Part shown: piece after piece, positions 35,305 to 43,656 of the stretch
Numbering within the stretch: the first letter of the stretch is position 1
How the letters are laid out: the number at the start of each line of letters is the position of its first letter
Position numbers and translations under genes: made by a program
NCBI GenBank assembly: GCA_902552015.1
Contig: CACDFH010000006.1
Coordinates: forward strand, 1 to 51,476
DNA: 51,476 nucleotides
DNA from: an uncultured marine group I thaumarchaeote
GTDB lineage: Archaea > Thermoproteota > Nitrososphaeria > Nitrososphaerales > Nitrosopumilaceae
Direction of reading: 5' to 3'
The notes under the pieces: generated by a model
What the model was told of the DNA's origin: nothing
The model's input: only the letters and a program-made list of their open reading frames with translations
Databases searched by the model: none

Positions 35305-35841
35305 TCAGGGTTTCCAAACTATGTCTGGTACATTTTTTCTGTTATTTATTGAACGTGCTAGAACAAACATTAGATCTGAAAGTCGATTCAAGTAAATTGC
35401 TGCATCTTTATTGATTTCTTCATTTTTAGATAGTGCCACTACATGTGTTTCTGCTCTTCTGGAGATGGTTCTTGATAAATGAAGTATTGAAGCAAGTAAT
35501 GTACCTCCAGGAAGGATGAAACTCGTTAGAGGGGATAATTGAGGTTCAAGTAAATCTATTTTTTGTTCTAAATAAGTAATCATTTCTGAGGTAGTTCTGA
35601 TTTTTTTATCGGACATGTTTGGATTTGCAAGATCCGAACCTACGATGAATAAATCATTTTGAATTTTAATCAGAATATCTTTAATTTCAGGATCTAATTC
35701 CAGAGATAATGCAACGCCTAGAGAGGAATTAAGTTCATCAACCGCACCGTATGACATTATTCTTTCATCAGATTTCCATACACGAGAATTATCAAATAGT
35801 GATGTTTTACCTTCATCACCAGTTTTTGTGTAAATCTTCAT
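35305..35841 (-). CDS. Corrinoid adenosyltransferase, PduO type
   Basis: A 178-residue ATP:cob(I)alamin adenosyltransferase of the PduO/MMAB type that makes coenzyme B12. KIYTKTGDEGKTSLFD is the N-terminal ATP-binding motif, SYGAVDELNSSLGVAL follows, and HLSRTISRRAETHVVAL and YLNRLSDLMFVLARSIN are the C-terminal family blocks. It fits a lineage that makes and uses cobalamin. A CbtB-like cobalt protein lies at 50848 but is not linked to it. Confidence 0.92.
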   Translation of the reverse strand: MKIYTKTGDEGKTSLFDNSRVWKSDERIMSYGAVDELNSSLGVALSLELDPEIKDILIKIQNDLFIVGSDLANPNMSDKKIRTTSEMITYLEQKIDLLEPQLSPLTSFILPGGTLLASILHLSRTISRRAETHVVALSKNEEINKDAAIYLNRLSDLMFVLARSINNRKNVPDIVWKP

Positions 35842-35907
35842 AAAATTTCACAAATTGCATATCTATTAAGGGTATGTTAAAATCCATATGGTGCCAACTG
35901 ATTAATC

Positions 35908-36489
35908 ATGGATGAGATTAATCTAGGAAATGAATTATTTCTTGAAAAAAAATTTCAAGAAGCTATAAAAAAATATGATTCAATCTTGGAAAAAGAACCA
36001 AATAATTTGACTGCTTTGAATAACAAGGGTTATTCTTTAAGTAAATTAAAAAAATATTCAGAAGCATTATCATGTTATGATAAATTTTTGCAAGAAAACC
36101 CTACAGATAAGACCGTCTTGATTAACAAAATTTCAATATATAGAAAAACAAGTGAATTTAAAAAAGCAATTGAAATTTGTGATAGATTGTTGAATGATAA
36201 TCCTGATGAATTTTTAGTTTTATATCACAAATTGCGCATATTGAAAAAACTAGCCAGATTTAAAGAATCTAATGAAATCTGTACAAAAATTATTAGTGTT
36301 TATCCTGAAAATGGCGAGGTATTGTATGATATGGCATCGAATTTTTTGAAATTAGGAAATATTGAACAATTTTTAAATTCATTAAAAAAAGCAGTAATTG
36401 TACTGCCTAACCTCAAAAATAAATCAAAGCAAAATAAAGAATTTGAGAATTTCTTTTCAGATGAGAGGTTTATGGATATAGTATCGTAG
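35908..36489 (+). CDS. TPR-repeat protein
   Basis: A 193-residue protein made of about five tetratricopeptide repeats, for example NELFLEKKFQEAIKKYDSIL, ALNNKGYSLSKLKKYSEALS, INKISIYRKTSEFKKAIEIC and LRILKKLARFKESNEICTKI. TPR superhelices bind partner proteins. No signal or membrane segment is seen. The partner cannot be told from the neighbours, though the HD-domain gene follows directly. Confidence 0.85.
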   Translation: MDEINLGNELFLEKKFQEAIKKYDSILEKEPNNLTALNNKGYSLSKLKKYSEALSCYDKFLQENPTDKTVLINKISIYRKTSEFKKAIEICDRLLNDNPDEFLVLYHKLRILKKLARFKESNEICTKIISVYPENGEVLYDMASNFLKLGNIEQFLNSLKKAVIVLPNLKNKSKQNKEFENFFSDERFMDIVS

Positions 36490-36523
36490 TAATGAACTTA
36501 TTAAAGAAACGACACAGAAAAAT

Positions 36524-37048
36524 GTGATTTCTGAATTCTTTTTTCAAATTGCAGAATTAAAAAAATTACCTCGTTCAGGCTGGAAGATTAAAGTGGGTTT
36601 AGAAAATTCAGAATCCGTTGCAGAACATTCCTACATGATGTCTGTCATGTCCATGGTATTATCCGATATGAAATCTCTCGATTCAGAAAAAGTACTCAAA
36701 ATGGCCATCTTGCATGATTGGGCAGAGTCAAAAATCGGTGATTTCATGCCTGATCAAATTGGATATGATAAAAAATCTGAATTAGAAAATTATGCCATGA
36801 GTGAAATTTTAGAATTACTTCCAGAAAAAATTCAAAATGATTACCAGAACCTCTGGAATGAATTTTTACTTAGAGACACACAGGAGTCAAAACTTGTTCA
36901 TGAATTAGATAAATTGGAAATGGCATTACAGGCTAAAATTTATGAAAAAGAGGTGGACCCTGAAAGAGTCAAACCATTCATCATTTCTGCAGTAGAACAA
37001 ATTATAGATCCTGATGTAAAGAAAGTACTAATGGACATCTTAAAATAA
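36524..37048 (+). CDS. HD-domain 5'-nucleotidase-like protein (YfbR/HDDC2 type)
   Basis: A 174-residue HD-domain phosphohydrolase. The metal ligands are in SVAEHSYMMSVMSMVLSDM and in KMAILHDWAESKIGDFMPDQ, with the last Asp in KLVHELDKLEMALQAKIYEK. YfbR/HDDC2 relatives remove phosphate from deoxynucleoside 5'-monophosphates. No in-frame ATG exists upstream; the start is GTG 36524 and an in-frame stop lies shortly upstream. Confidence 0.85.
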   Translation: MISEFFFQIAELKKLPRSGWKIKVGLENSESVAEHSYMMSVMSMVLSDMKSLDSEKVLKMAILHDWAESKIGDFMPDQIGYDKKSELENYAMSEILELLPEKIQNDYQNLWNEFLLRDTQESKLVHELDKLEMALQAKIYEKEVDPERVKPFIISAVEQIIDPDVKKVLMDILK

Positions 37049-37075
37049 TTATACATCGCTTTTTGATTGTACATT

Positions 37076-37309
37076 ATGTCTGAAAATAAGGATGAATTGA
37101 TAAAAGCACAAAATGAATTAATTGGAATTTTATTTGAAATTATTAAGAGATTGCAAGCCAATAATGATTTAGATACAGAATATTTTCAAATCATTGGAAA
37201 AGAAACTAGAACAGAAAATGAAAATTCAAGATTAGATGAGATAACAAAAGAACGTACTGATAATGCAGAGATTGTTTCCAGATTATTAAAACAAATTGAA
37301 TCTAATTAA
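37076..37309 (+). CDS. Hypothetical small helical protein, 77 aa
   Basis: From ATG 37076 a 77-residue acidic helical protein (MSENKDELIKAQNELIGILF, IIGKETRTENENSRLDEITK, TDNAEIVSRLLKQIESN). No recognised family, no Cys and no membrane span. Its stop overlaps the stop of the Cys-tailed gene at 37306 by four bases. Confidence 0.6.
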   Translation: MSENKDELIKAQNELIGILFEIIKRLQANNDLDTEYFQIIGKETRTENENSRLDEITKERTDNAEIVSRLLKQIESN

Positions 37310-37596
37310 TGCCCACAGCTACATGAATCTCCGTCAGCACAAGTATCGTCTACAATTCTAAACTTGTCTGTCTGTTCAAATTTGGATTGTGCATAATGTG
37401 AAATATTTACAATTCGCGTTCTCACATCTTTTACATTCCAGCTTCCTTCATTTTCAAACCAAGATTCAATCTCGTCAACATCATATTTTTCTCCTTTTTC
37501 ATTAATTTGTTTGAAAACATCTTTTATGAGAGATTCATTTTCAGGTGTCAAACTAGTTTTATCTTCAACTAACGTTGTTATTTCATTTAGACGCAT
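37306..37596 (-). CDS. Hypothetical protein with Cys-rich C-terminal tail, 96 aa
   Basis: From ATG 37596 a 96-residue helical protein (MRLNEITTLVEDKTSLTPEN, LIKDVFKQINEKGEKYDVDE, EIESWFENEGSWNVKDVRTR). It ends in the unusual motif CADGDSCSCGH: three Cys and a terminal His that could hold a metal ion. I do not know a family. An upstream GTG at 37620 is in frame but less likely. Confidence 0.68.
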   Translation of the reverse strand: MRLNEITTLVEDKTSLTPENESLIKDVFKQINEKGEKYDVDEIESWFENEGSWNVKDVRTRIVNISHYAQSKFEQTDKFRIVDDTCADGDSCSCGH

Positions 37597-37661
37597 AATA
37601 GTCGAGTTCAGTAACGGCACAAAATTATTAATTTATATCGCATTTATAATATTTCTATTAC

Positions 37662-38009
37662 ATGCAATATTTTCAAGCATTGAAAAAAGGACAGAAAAGA
37701 GTTGAAGAGTCTAGAGCATATCTAAATTCCATATCAAACGACAGAGCAATGCCTGCCTTAGCATTAAGAGATAACAAGACTAACGTATGGGAACCCGTAG
37801 GAGAAGAAAATCTCTATGCAGTTATTGATGAATCATCAGGATTTGTTTTAACAGATTCTAGTGGCTATATTGTAGCATTATGTGATGCGAAAGGTACCTC
37901 AAAATCACTAGTTCAGAGTCTAAATCAAGAACAAAAAGATAACATTGTAGAATTATTGAAAAAAGATAACATTGTAGAGTACAAAGGCAAAGTAGCTTTA
38001 CCTGTGTAG
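37662..38009 (+). CDS. Hypothetical protein, 115 aa
   Basis: A 115-residue protein of unknown function. The N-terminus is basic and helical (MQYFQALKKGQKRVEESRAY), the middle beta-rich (VWEPVGEENLYAVIDESSGF, VLTDSSGYIVALCDAKGTSK), and the end carries a near-repeat (KDNIVELLKKDNIVEYKGKV). It precedes the ornithine cyclodeaminase-like gene by 32 bases on the same strand. Confidence 0.65.
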   Translation: MQYFQALKKGQKRVEESRAYLNSISNDRAMPALALRDNKTNVWEPVGEENLYAVIDESSGFVLTDSSGYIVALCDAKGTSKSLVQSLNQEQKDNIVELLKKDNIVEYKGKVALPV

Positions 38010-38041
38010 ATTTTATTAATGCCACCAAATATCATAGTAAG

Positions 38042-39265
38042 ATGAACAAATATTCAGAAATCATAGAGGTTAAAGGTCATCTCATAGATTCTTTGGTTTT
38101 AACAAAAATCTTTGATAGAGTAATGGATCTTGACGGTAAATTCGAGGTCATGAAAATTTCAGTTGGAAAATTGAAAACAGATGAAAGTTATGCAAAATTA
38201 CGAATTATTGGAAAAAACAATACACATTTGAGTGAAATTATGACTGCTTTGCACAGAGAGGGTGCAACTACAAAAGCTCAAAAAAAGTGTAAGACAAAAT
38301 CGGCATCTAAAAACATGGTATTTCCAGATAATTTTTACAGTACTACAAACAATCATACTGCAATTTATCATAATAACAAATGGATTAATGTCGACAATAT
38401 GATGATGGATAAATGTATTGTTGTAAAAGGAAATACTGCAAAATGTGTTCCAATTAGAGAAGTAAAAAAAGGCGACAAAGTAGTTGTGGGCGAAGAGGGA
38501 ATTAAAGTTTCAACACCAGAACGTCCTAGAGAAGGAATGAATGTATTTCAATTTATGGGAAGTGGAAGTTCTAGTGAACGTCCAACTCAACACATTGCAC
38601 GAAAAGTAGCAGAAGATATCATGAATACAAAAAAGAATAAAGGCAAAATTGTACTAGTCGGCGGTCCTGCAATTGTACACACAGGAGCTGCTGATGCAGT
38701 TGCAAAAATGATTAAAACAGGTCACATTAATGCAGTTTTAGCAGGAAATGCACTTGCAGTGCACGATGTAGAATATGCAACTTTGGGAACATCATTAGGA
38801 ATGAAAGTCAAAGATGGCACATTAGCTGTTAGAGGTCATAGAAATCACATGGATGCAATTAATTCTGTTTTCAAAGCAGGTTCTTTGAAAAAAATGGTTC
38901 AACAAAAGAAACTTACACGTGGAATAATGTATGAATGTGTCAAAAAGAACATTCCATTTGTTTTGGCAGGGTCATTAAGAGATGATGGTCCACTTCCAGA
39001 TGTAATTACAGACATTGCAGAAGCTCAGAGAGAATATAAGAAAGTCTTGAAGGATGCAAGCATGGTTATCATGGTATCTACAATGTTACATTCTATTGCA
39101 ACAGGAAATATGCTTCCTGCAAATGTCAAGGTAATTGTAATTGACATAAATCAGCCTACAGTAACAAAATTAATGGATAGAGGAACATGGCAAGCATTAG
39201 GCATAGTATCGGATGTAGGTGCATTCTTACCAATGGTTGCAAATCAGATAGGAGGTAAAAAATGA
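38042..39265 (+). CDS. Archaeal ornithine cyclodeaminase-like enzyme (TIGR00300/LOR-SDH type)
   Basis: A 407-residue protein of the TIGR00300 family. The N-terminal ~95 residues form the LOR/SDH-type domain (IEVKGHLIDSLVLTKIFDRV, then AKLRIIGKNNTHLSEIMTAL) and the rest a Rossmann-like domain with KIVLVGGPAIVHTGAADAVA, VLAGNALAVHDVEYATLGTS and VIDINQPTVTKLMDRGT. Archaeal homologues convert ornithine to proline with NAD. It overlaps hisI by four bases (ATGA). Confidence 0.8.
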   Translation: MNKYSEIIEVKGHLIDSLVLTKIFDRVMDLDGKFEVMKISVGKLKTDESYAKLRIIGKNNTHLSEIMTALHREGATTKAQKKCKTKSASKNMVFPDNFYSTTNNHTAIYHNNKWINVDNMMMDKCIVVKGNTAKCVPIREVKKGDKVVVGEEGIKVSTPERPREGMNVFQFMGSGSSSERPTQHIARKVAEDIMNTKKNKGKIVLVGGPAIVHTGAADAVAKMIKTGHINAVLAGNALAVHDVEYATLGTSLGMKVKDGTLAVRGHRNHMDAINSVFKAGSLKKMVQQKKLTRGIMYECVKKNIPFVLAGSLRDDGPLPDVITDIAEAQREYKKVLKDASMVIMVSTMLHSIATGNMLPANVKVIVIDINQPTVTKLMDRGTWQALGIVSDVGAFLPMVANQIGGKK

Positions 39266-39594
39266 CACTGAAAGAAATAGATAATATTGATTTTGAAAAA
39301 GGAGATGGACTTGTTCCTGTAATAGTTCAAGATTCAGACTCAAAAGATGTACTTACCCTGGCATATACAAACAAAGAATCACTAGAATTAACCAAAAAAA
39401 CTGGAAATTCCTGGTTTTGGAGCCGCTCTAGAAAGAAACTATGGATGAAAGGTGAAGAATCCGGAAATACCCAAAAAGTAAAAAAAATACTGGTTGATTG
39501 TGATTCAGACGCCATAATTTACTTGGTAGAACCATCAGGACCTGCATGTCATCTTGGAGAGCCAACTTGTTTTCATAACGATATGAACTGTTAG
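39262..39594 (+). CDS. hisI: Phosphoribosyl-AMP cyclohydrolase (HisI)
   Basis: A 110-residue HisI, third step of histidine synthesis. The family core is visible: SWFWSRSRKKLWMKGEESGN and KKILVDCDSDAIIYLV with the metal-binding DCDSD, then GPACHLGEPTCF with catalytic Cys residues. It stands alone, not fused to HisE. It overlaps the ornithine cyclodeaminase-like gene and the convergent membrane-anchored gene at 39591. Confidence 0.95.
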   Translation: MTLKEIDNIDFEKGDGLVPVIVQDSDSKDVLTLAYTNKESLELTKKTGNSWFWSRSRKKLWMKGEESGNTQKVKKILVDCDSDAIIYLVEPSGPACHLGEPTCFHNDMNC

Positions 39595-40478
39595 AAATCT
39601 CTTATCTGTTTTAACAATTCTTTACTTTTGTGGAGAACATTTTCAGGATAACAATTTAACATCCAGCCATTATCTATTTTTGAAAATTTCATATCATTAC
39701 AGGTGACATCATATTCTTCAAGACTATTATCAAACTTCCAATCAAATCCATTTCGGATTAATGGGTCGGGATAGTTATGACCTCTTATCAAAGAGATTTC
39801 CCATAAATCCTCATCGAAATCAATTTCTGCATATAATGCATTAGGATAAAGATAGATTACATTTGGATGGGATGTGATTGCATCAAATTCTTCTGAGGTC
39901 ACATATTCATTATGAAGTAAAATAATTTTTTCATATTGTGTAAGAATTTCAGGATTTTGATGAATTGTAATATCTGTGATAATTTCATAATCTAAAAGAT
40001 TTAGAACTTGTAATCCATTAGCGCTGGATGTGAAAAGAGGACTATATTCCTCTTCTAGTTTTACTGTGAGACAATCGTCATCTCTAAACAAAACTCCATG
40101 AAATTCTTGGTCACAGTCTCCTCGATAAAATGTATAAAATCCAGGTTCAGAATAGGCCGCAGCAGTGAATATTGGAAAAACTACCGCCGATTTTTTGTTA
40201 TTTTTTAATTCATCATAAATCATCATGTTAGACGGATCAAGTTCATAAAAAACATCGCGCCAAATTTTCTCTCCATCGATTATTTCAAAATCATTTTCAT
40301 ATGCCATAACTTTAAACAAAGATGGAACATTTGTCTGTATTAATTTTCGTGGCTCTTCAGATTTCATAATTTCAACATCTTCAGAAATTTCATTTTTTTC
40401 ATCAGATGAAATAAACGAGAATACTCCAATACCAATAATCAATACTATAACAGGTATGACAATTATTTTGATATTCAT
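39591..40478 (-). CDS. Membrane-anchored extracellular protein, unknown
   Basis: A 295-residue protein with an N-terminal signal anchor (residues 3-25, IKIIVIPVIVLIIGIGVFSF) followed by an extracytoplasmic domain. Regions such as YEKIILLHNEYVTSEEFDAI and HPNVIYLYPNALYAEIDFDE resemble glutamine-amidotransferase-like folds seen in thaumarchaeal surface proteins, but no catalytic residues can be assigned. Four Cys residues in the soluble part could form disulfides. It overlaps the gatB start by four bases, so it lies at the end of the gat operon. Confidence 0.7.
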   Translation of the reverse strand: MNIKIIVIPVIVLIIGIGVFSFISSDEKNEISEDVEIMKSEEPRKLIQTNVPSLFKVMAYENDFEIIDGEKIWRDVFYELDPSNMMIYDELKNNKKSAVVFPIFTAAAYSEPGFYTFYRGDCDQEFHGVLFRDDDCLTVKLEEEYSPLFTSSANGLQVLNLLDYEIITDITIHQNPEILTQYEKIILLHNEYVTSEEFDAITSHPNVIYLYPNALYAEIDFDEDLWEISLIRGHNYPDPLIRNGFDWKFDNSLEEYDVTCNDMKFSKIDNGWMLNCYPENVLHKSKELLKQIRDF

Positions 40479-41881
40479 TGGTTTAATTTGGATTTGATTA
40501 ATTCAAGTGTTTTGACAGGATCTGCCTTTCCTTTTGTTTTCTGCATGACCTTTCCAACCAAGAAATTTACAGTTTCAGGACGTTCTTTAGCATCAATAAC
40601 TGCCTGTTTTTCATCTTCAAAGATTTGTGAAATTATGGCATCAATTTCAGAAGAATCTGAAACCTGTCCAAGATCCATTTCCTCAAGTATGGTTTTGGTA
40701 TCTTTACCAGAGTTTACTATTTCTTGAAGTGCAACTTTTGCAGAATTTCTAGTAATTGTTTTTGCATTAATTGCATCAATCAAATCTGACAAATGTTTTG
40801 GAGTAATTTTTGATGTTTCTTGTTTTTCTTTAGTGTCTATAAAACCAATAACATCTGTAGTAATCAAATTTGCAATATCTTTTGCATTATGTTCTGAATA
40901 TGCATTTTCAAACAATTTTGAATAGTATTTGTCGGATGCGATAATTTCTGCAACCTGTGGAGCAATATCGAATTTTTGAATATATCGTTCTTTTTTGGAA
41001 CTAATACTCTCAGGCATGTTTTCTTTTAAGACATCTCTTGTATCCTGCTCAATTTTTACCCAAGGAATATCATTTTCCAAGAAATATCTATAATCTTGAT
41101 CTTCTTCCTTGCTTCTTGAGCTTATTGTGATTTTTCTTCTATCATCCCAATGTCGAGTCTCCATCGCAATCTCAATATCTCTTTCAGCTAAGCTTTGTTG
41201 ACGTGTTAATTCAAAATGTAATGCTTTTTCCAAATCATGAAAAGAACCAATATTTTTGATTTCAACTTTATTTCCGCCTTCGATAGACACATTTCCATCT
41301 GCACGCATTGCACCTTCCAACCCCGGTTCTGCTACACCAAGATTTTCTAGTAAATCAGAAAGAATGTTTAGGAAAAGTCTTACTTGTCTTGGGTTGTCAA
41401 AATCAGGATCAGTTACAATCTCAACAAGCGGAGTTCCTGCACGATTATAATCGACTAGTGTGATTTTTGTTCGGTCGGATGCACCTTCATAAATTAATCT
41501 GCCAGGATCTTCCTCAAGCTGAATACGTCTAATTTTGATTTTTTTACCTTCAACATCAACATAGCCTTCTCCTCCGACACTCATATCTCCATAAACATTG
41601 AGTTGAGTAATCTGGAAGTTTTTAGGTAAATCTGGATAAAAATAATTTTTACGGAAAAATGCAATTTTTTCAGGAGTCTGACAGTTTAAGGCCATAGCAA
41701 TGCTTGTAGCAGATTCAACAGCTTTTTGATTTAATCTTGGAAGGGAACCTGGAAGACCCATACATACAGGACAAATGTTATGATTTGGTTTGAATTCCCG
41801 ATAATTTGCCTTACAAGAACAGAATAATTTACTTTCAAGTTTTGTTAATTGACAATGAATTTCTAATCCGATTTTGGTCAT
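40475..41881 (-). CDS. gatB: Asp-tRNA(Asn)/Glu-tRNA(Gln) amidotransferase subunit B
   Basis: GatB, 468 residues, the kinase/transamidase core of GatCAB. MTKIGLEIHCQLTKLESKLF and the zinc-binding FCSCKANYREFKPNHNICPV are typical; RNYFYPDLPKNFQITQLN and RADGNVSIEGGNKVEIKNIG are diagnostic, and the C-terminal YqeY-like helical domain ends DPVKTLELIKSKL. It overlaps gatA (ATGA). With gatC and gatA it forms a gatC-gatA-gatB operon. Confidence 0.96.
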   Translation of the reverse strand: MTKIGLEIHCQLTKLESKLFCSCKANYREFKPNHNICPVCMGLPGSLPRLNQKAVESATSIAMALNCQTPEKIAFFRKNYFYPDLPKNFQITQLNVYGDMSVGGEGYVDVEGKKIKIRRIQLEEDPGRLIYEGASDRTKITLVDYNRAGTPLVEIVTDPDFDNPRQVRLFLNILSDLLENLGVAEPGLEGAMRADGNVSIEGGNKVEIKNIGSFHDLEKALHFELTRQQSLAERDIEIAMETRHWDDRRKITISSRSKEEDQDYRYFLENDIPWVKIEQDTRDVLKENMPESISSKKERYIQKFDIAPQVAEIIASDKYYSKLFENAYSEHNAKDIANLITTDVIGFIDTKEKQETSKITPKHLSDLIDAINAKTITRNSAKVALQEIVNSGKDTKTILEEMDLGQVSDSSEIDAIISQIFEDEKQAVIDAKERPETVNFLVGKVMQKTKGKADPVKTLELIKSKLNQ

Positions 41882-43326
41882 AATGGTACCTCCGGAAGAT
41901 TGGTTTTTGTTTCTAATGCATATGCAGCTTGAAATAACGATTTTTCTTCCAAACTGTTTGCCATGATTTGCATTCCTACTGGCAATCCATCAGATACTCT
42001 ATAAGGAACAGAAATTGCAGGTTTCCCAGTAAGATTTGCAGTTACAGTATTGTAATCTAACAACATGAGGGTAACAGGATCATCGATTTTTTCTCCAAAT
42101 TTGAATGGTTGAACAGGGGCAGTAGGTGCAATTAGATAATCATATTTTTCAAATGCTGAATTAATTTCTGAAATTAGTTTAGATTTTACTTTTAATGCCT
42201 TTAAGAAATATTTACCCGCATGTCCTGCAGAAGGAACAAATCCTCCAAGAATTATTCTTCGTGTAACTTCAGGTCCGAATTTCATTCTAGATTTAGATAT
42301 GTATGAATTATATTCATATCCTTCAGATTCCATTTCATATCCATAACGAATGTTATCATAGCGTGCAAGATTACTACCAGCTTCAGTGGATGTAATCGTG
42401 TAATATGCTGCAACAGTATAAGGAATTGTGGGTAATGTAACTTCCTCACACGAAGCACCTAAACTCTCAAAGTCATTTATTGCATCTTTTGTTGCAGTGG
42501 AGACTTCTGATGAAAGACCGTCAGTAGTAGTCATTTCTTTTATAATTCCAATTTTTTTACCTTCAATTCCATTTTCAATATCTTTCAAATAATCTACATG
42601 GTTGTTGTCAATGGTTGTATCATCATTAGCATCCTGACCTGCAATTATGTTCAACAAAAATGCAGAATCCTTAACAGTTTTAGTCATAGGACCAATCTGC
42701 TCTATACTATTTGCATAGGAAATCAATCCATATCTGCTGATTAATCCATATGTAGGTTTTAGGCCTACTACCGAACAAAAACTAGCAGGATTTCTAACAG
42801 AACCACCCGTATCAGACCCTAATGATGCAAGACATTCGTTTGCAGCTACAGAAGCAGCACTACCTCCAGAAGAACCACCAGGTACATAATCGAGATTCCA
42901 AGGATTTTTTGTAGGGCCATATGCACTAAATTCAGTTGTAAGACCCATGGCAAATTCATCCAAATTTGTTTTTCCTGTAATTACTGCATCTTCATTTTGT
43001 AAACGATTTACCACAGTTGAGGTATACGGGGCAATGAAATTTTCTAATATTTTTGAAGCACAAGTAGTCTTAGTACCTGTAATACAAATATTATCTTTAA
43101 TTGAAATTGGAAAGCCATAACATTGACCAATTTTTTCTCCAGAAGAAATTTTTTGATCAATTTTTTTTGCGTCATTAATTGCAGATTTATTTAAAGAAAG
43201 ATATGCGTGTACATCAGCATCTACATCTTTTATTCTCTGTAAAGTTGCGGCAGTAAATTCTTCAACTGTGAATGTCCCGGATTTTACATCTTCAATGTAT
43301 TTTAGTATAGACGTGTTAAGATTCAT
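41878..43326 (-). CDS. gatA: Asp-tRNA(Asn)/Glu-tRNA(Gln) amidotransferase subunit A
   Basis: GatA, 482 residues, the amidase that releases ammonia from glutamine or asparagine. The Ser-cisSer-Lys triad is placed at Lys77 (GFPISIKDNICIT), Ser152 (VPGGSSGGSAASVA) and Ser176 (LGSDTGGSVRNPA), with the same spacing as in bacterial GatA. It follows gatC with no gap and overlaps gatB by four bases. Confidence 0.96.
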   Translation of the reverse strand: MNLNTSILKYIEDVKSGTFTVEEFTAATLQRIKDVDADVHAYLSLNKSAINDAKKIDQKISSGEKIGQCYGFPISIKDNICITGTKTTCASKILENFIAPYTSTVVNRLQNEDAVITGKTNLDEFAMGLTTEFSAYGPTKNPWNLDYVPGGSSGGSAASVAANECLASLGSDTGGSVRNPASFCSVVGLKPTYGLISRYGLISYANSIEQIGPMTKTVKDSAFLLNIIAGQDANDDTTIDNNHVDYLKDIENGIEGKKIGIIKEMTTTDGLSSEVSTATKDAINDFESLGASCEEVTLPTIPYTVAAYYTITSTEAGSNLARYDNIRYGYEMESEGYEYNSYISKSRMKFGPEVTRRIILGGFVPSAGHAGKYFLKALKVKSKLISEINSAFEKYDYLIAPTAPVQPFKFGEKIDDPVTLMLLDYNTVTANLTGKPAISVPYRVSDGLPVGMQIMANSLEEKSLFQAAYALETKTNLPEVPL

Positions 43327-43590
43327 TTAATTCATCTTTGGAGCACGAACATAATGTTCACGGAAGTTCTTTAATGATTCTATTAATTTTTTATCATGAG
43401 GAATAAATTCATCTTTTCTTAATTCTGTTAATGATTTCTCTTGAGAGGTGATTTCTTCTGATGAGAGGTCTATTTGATCAAGAATATCAAAATATTCGAG
43501 CATTTTTTTAACTCTTCCAACATGCTCGCCATGATCTTCAAGATCAATTTTCATTAATTCCGCTACCCTGATAATTTCATCTTCATTCAC
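43327..43590 (-). CDS. gatC: Asp-tRNA(Asn)/Glu-tRNA(Gln) amidotransferase subunit C
   Basis: GatC, 87-88 residues, a small wrapping subunit of GatCAB. EDEIIRVAELMKIDLEDHGE at the N-terminus and KMLEYFDILDQIDLSSEE, then SLKNFREHYVRAPKMN match the family. The start is GTG 43590 or TTG 43593; both are in frame and no ATG is available. First gene of the gatC-gatA-gatB operon, divergent from the pentapeptide gene. Confidence 0.9.
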   Translation of the reverse strand: MNEDEIIRVAELMKIDLEDHGEHVGRVKKMLEYFDILDQIDLSSEEITSQEKSLTELRKDEFIPHDKKLIESLKNFREHYVRAPKMN

Positions 43591-43623
43591 CAATTTTTTT
43601 ACCTAATGAATTTAGTAATGACT

Positions 43624-43632
43624 AAAATATAA
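43624..43632 (+). promoter_or_regulatory. TATA-like box of the pentapeptide-repeat gene
   Basis: AAATATAAT lies 25-33 bases before the ATG at 43657, the spacing expected for a leaderless or short-leader archaeal transcript. The 66-base gap also has to hold the promoter of the divergent gatC. Confidence 0.45.
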
Positions 43633-43656
43633 TACAATATGTAATACTCATACATT

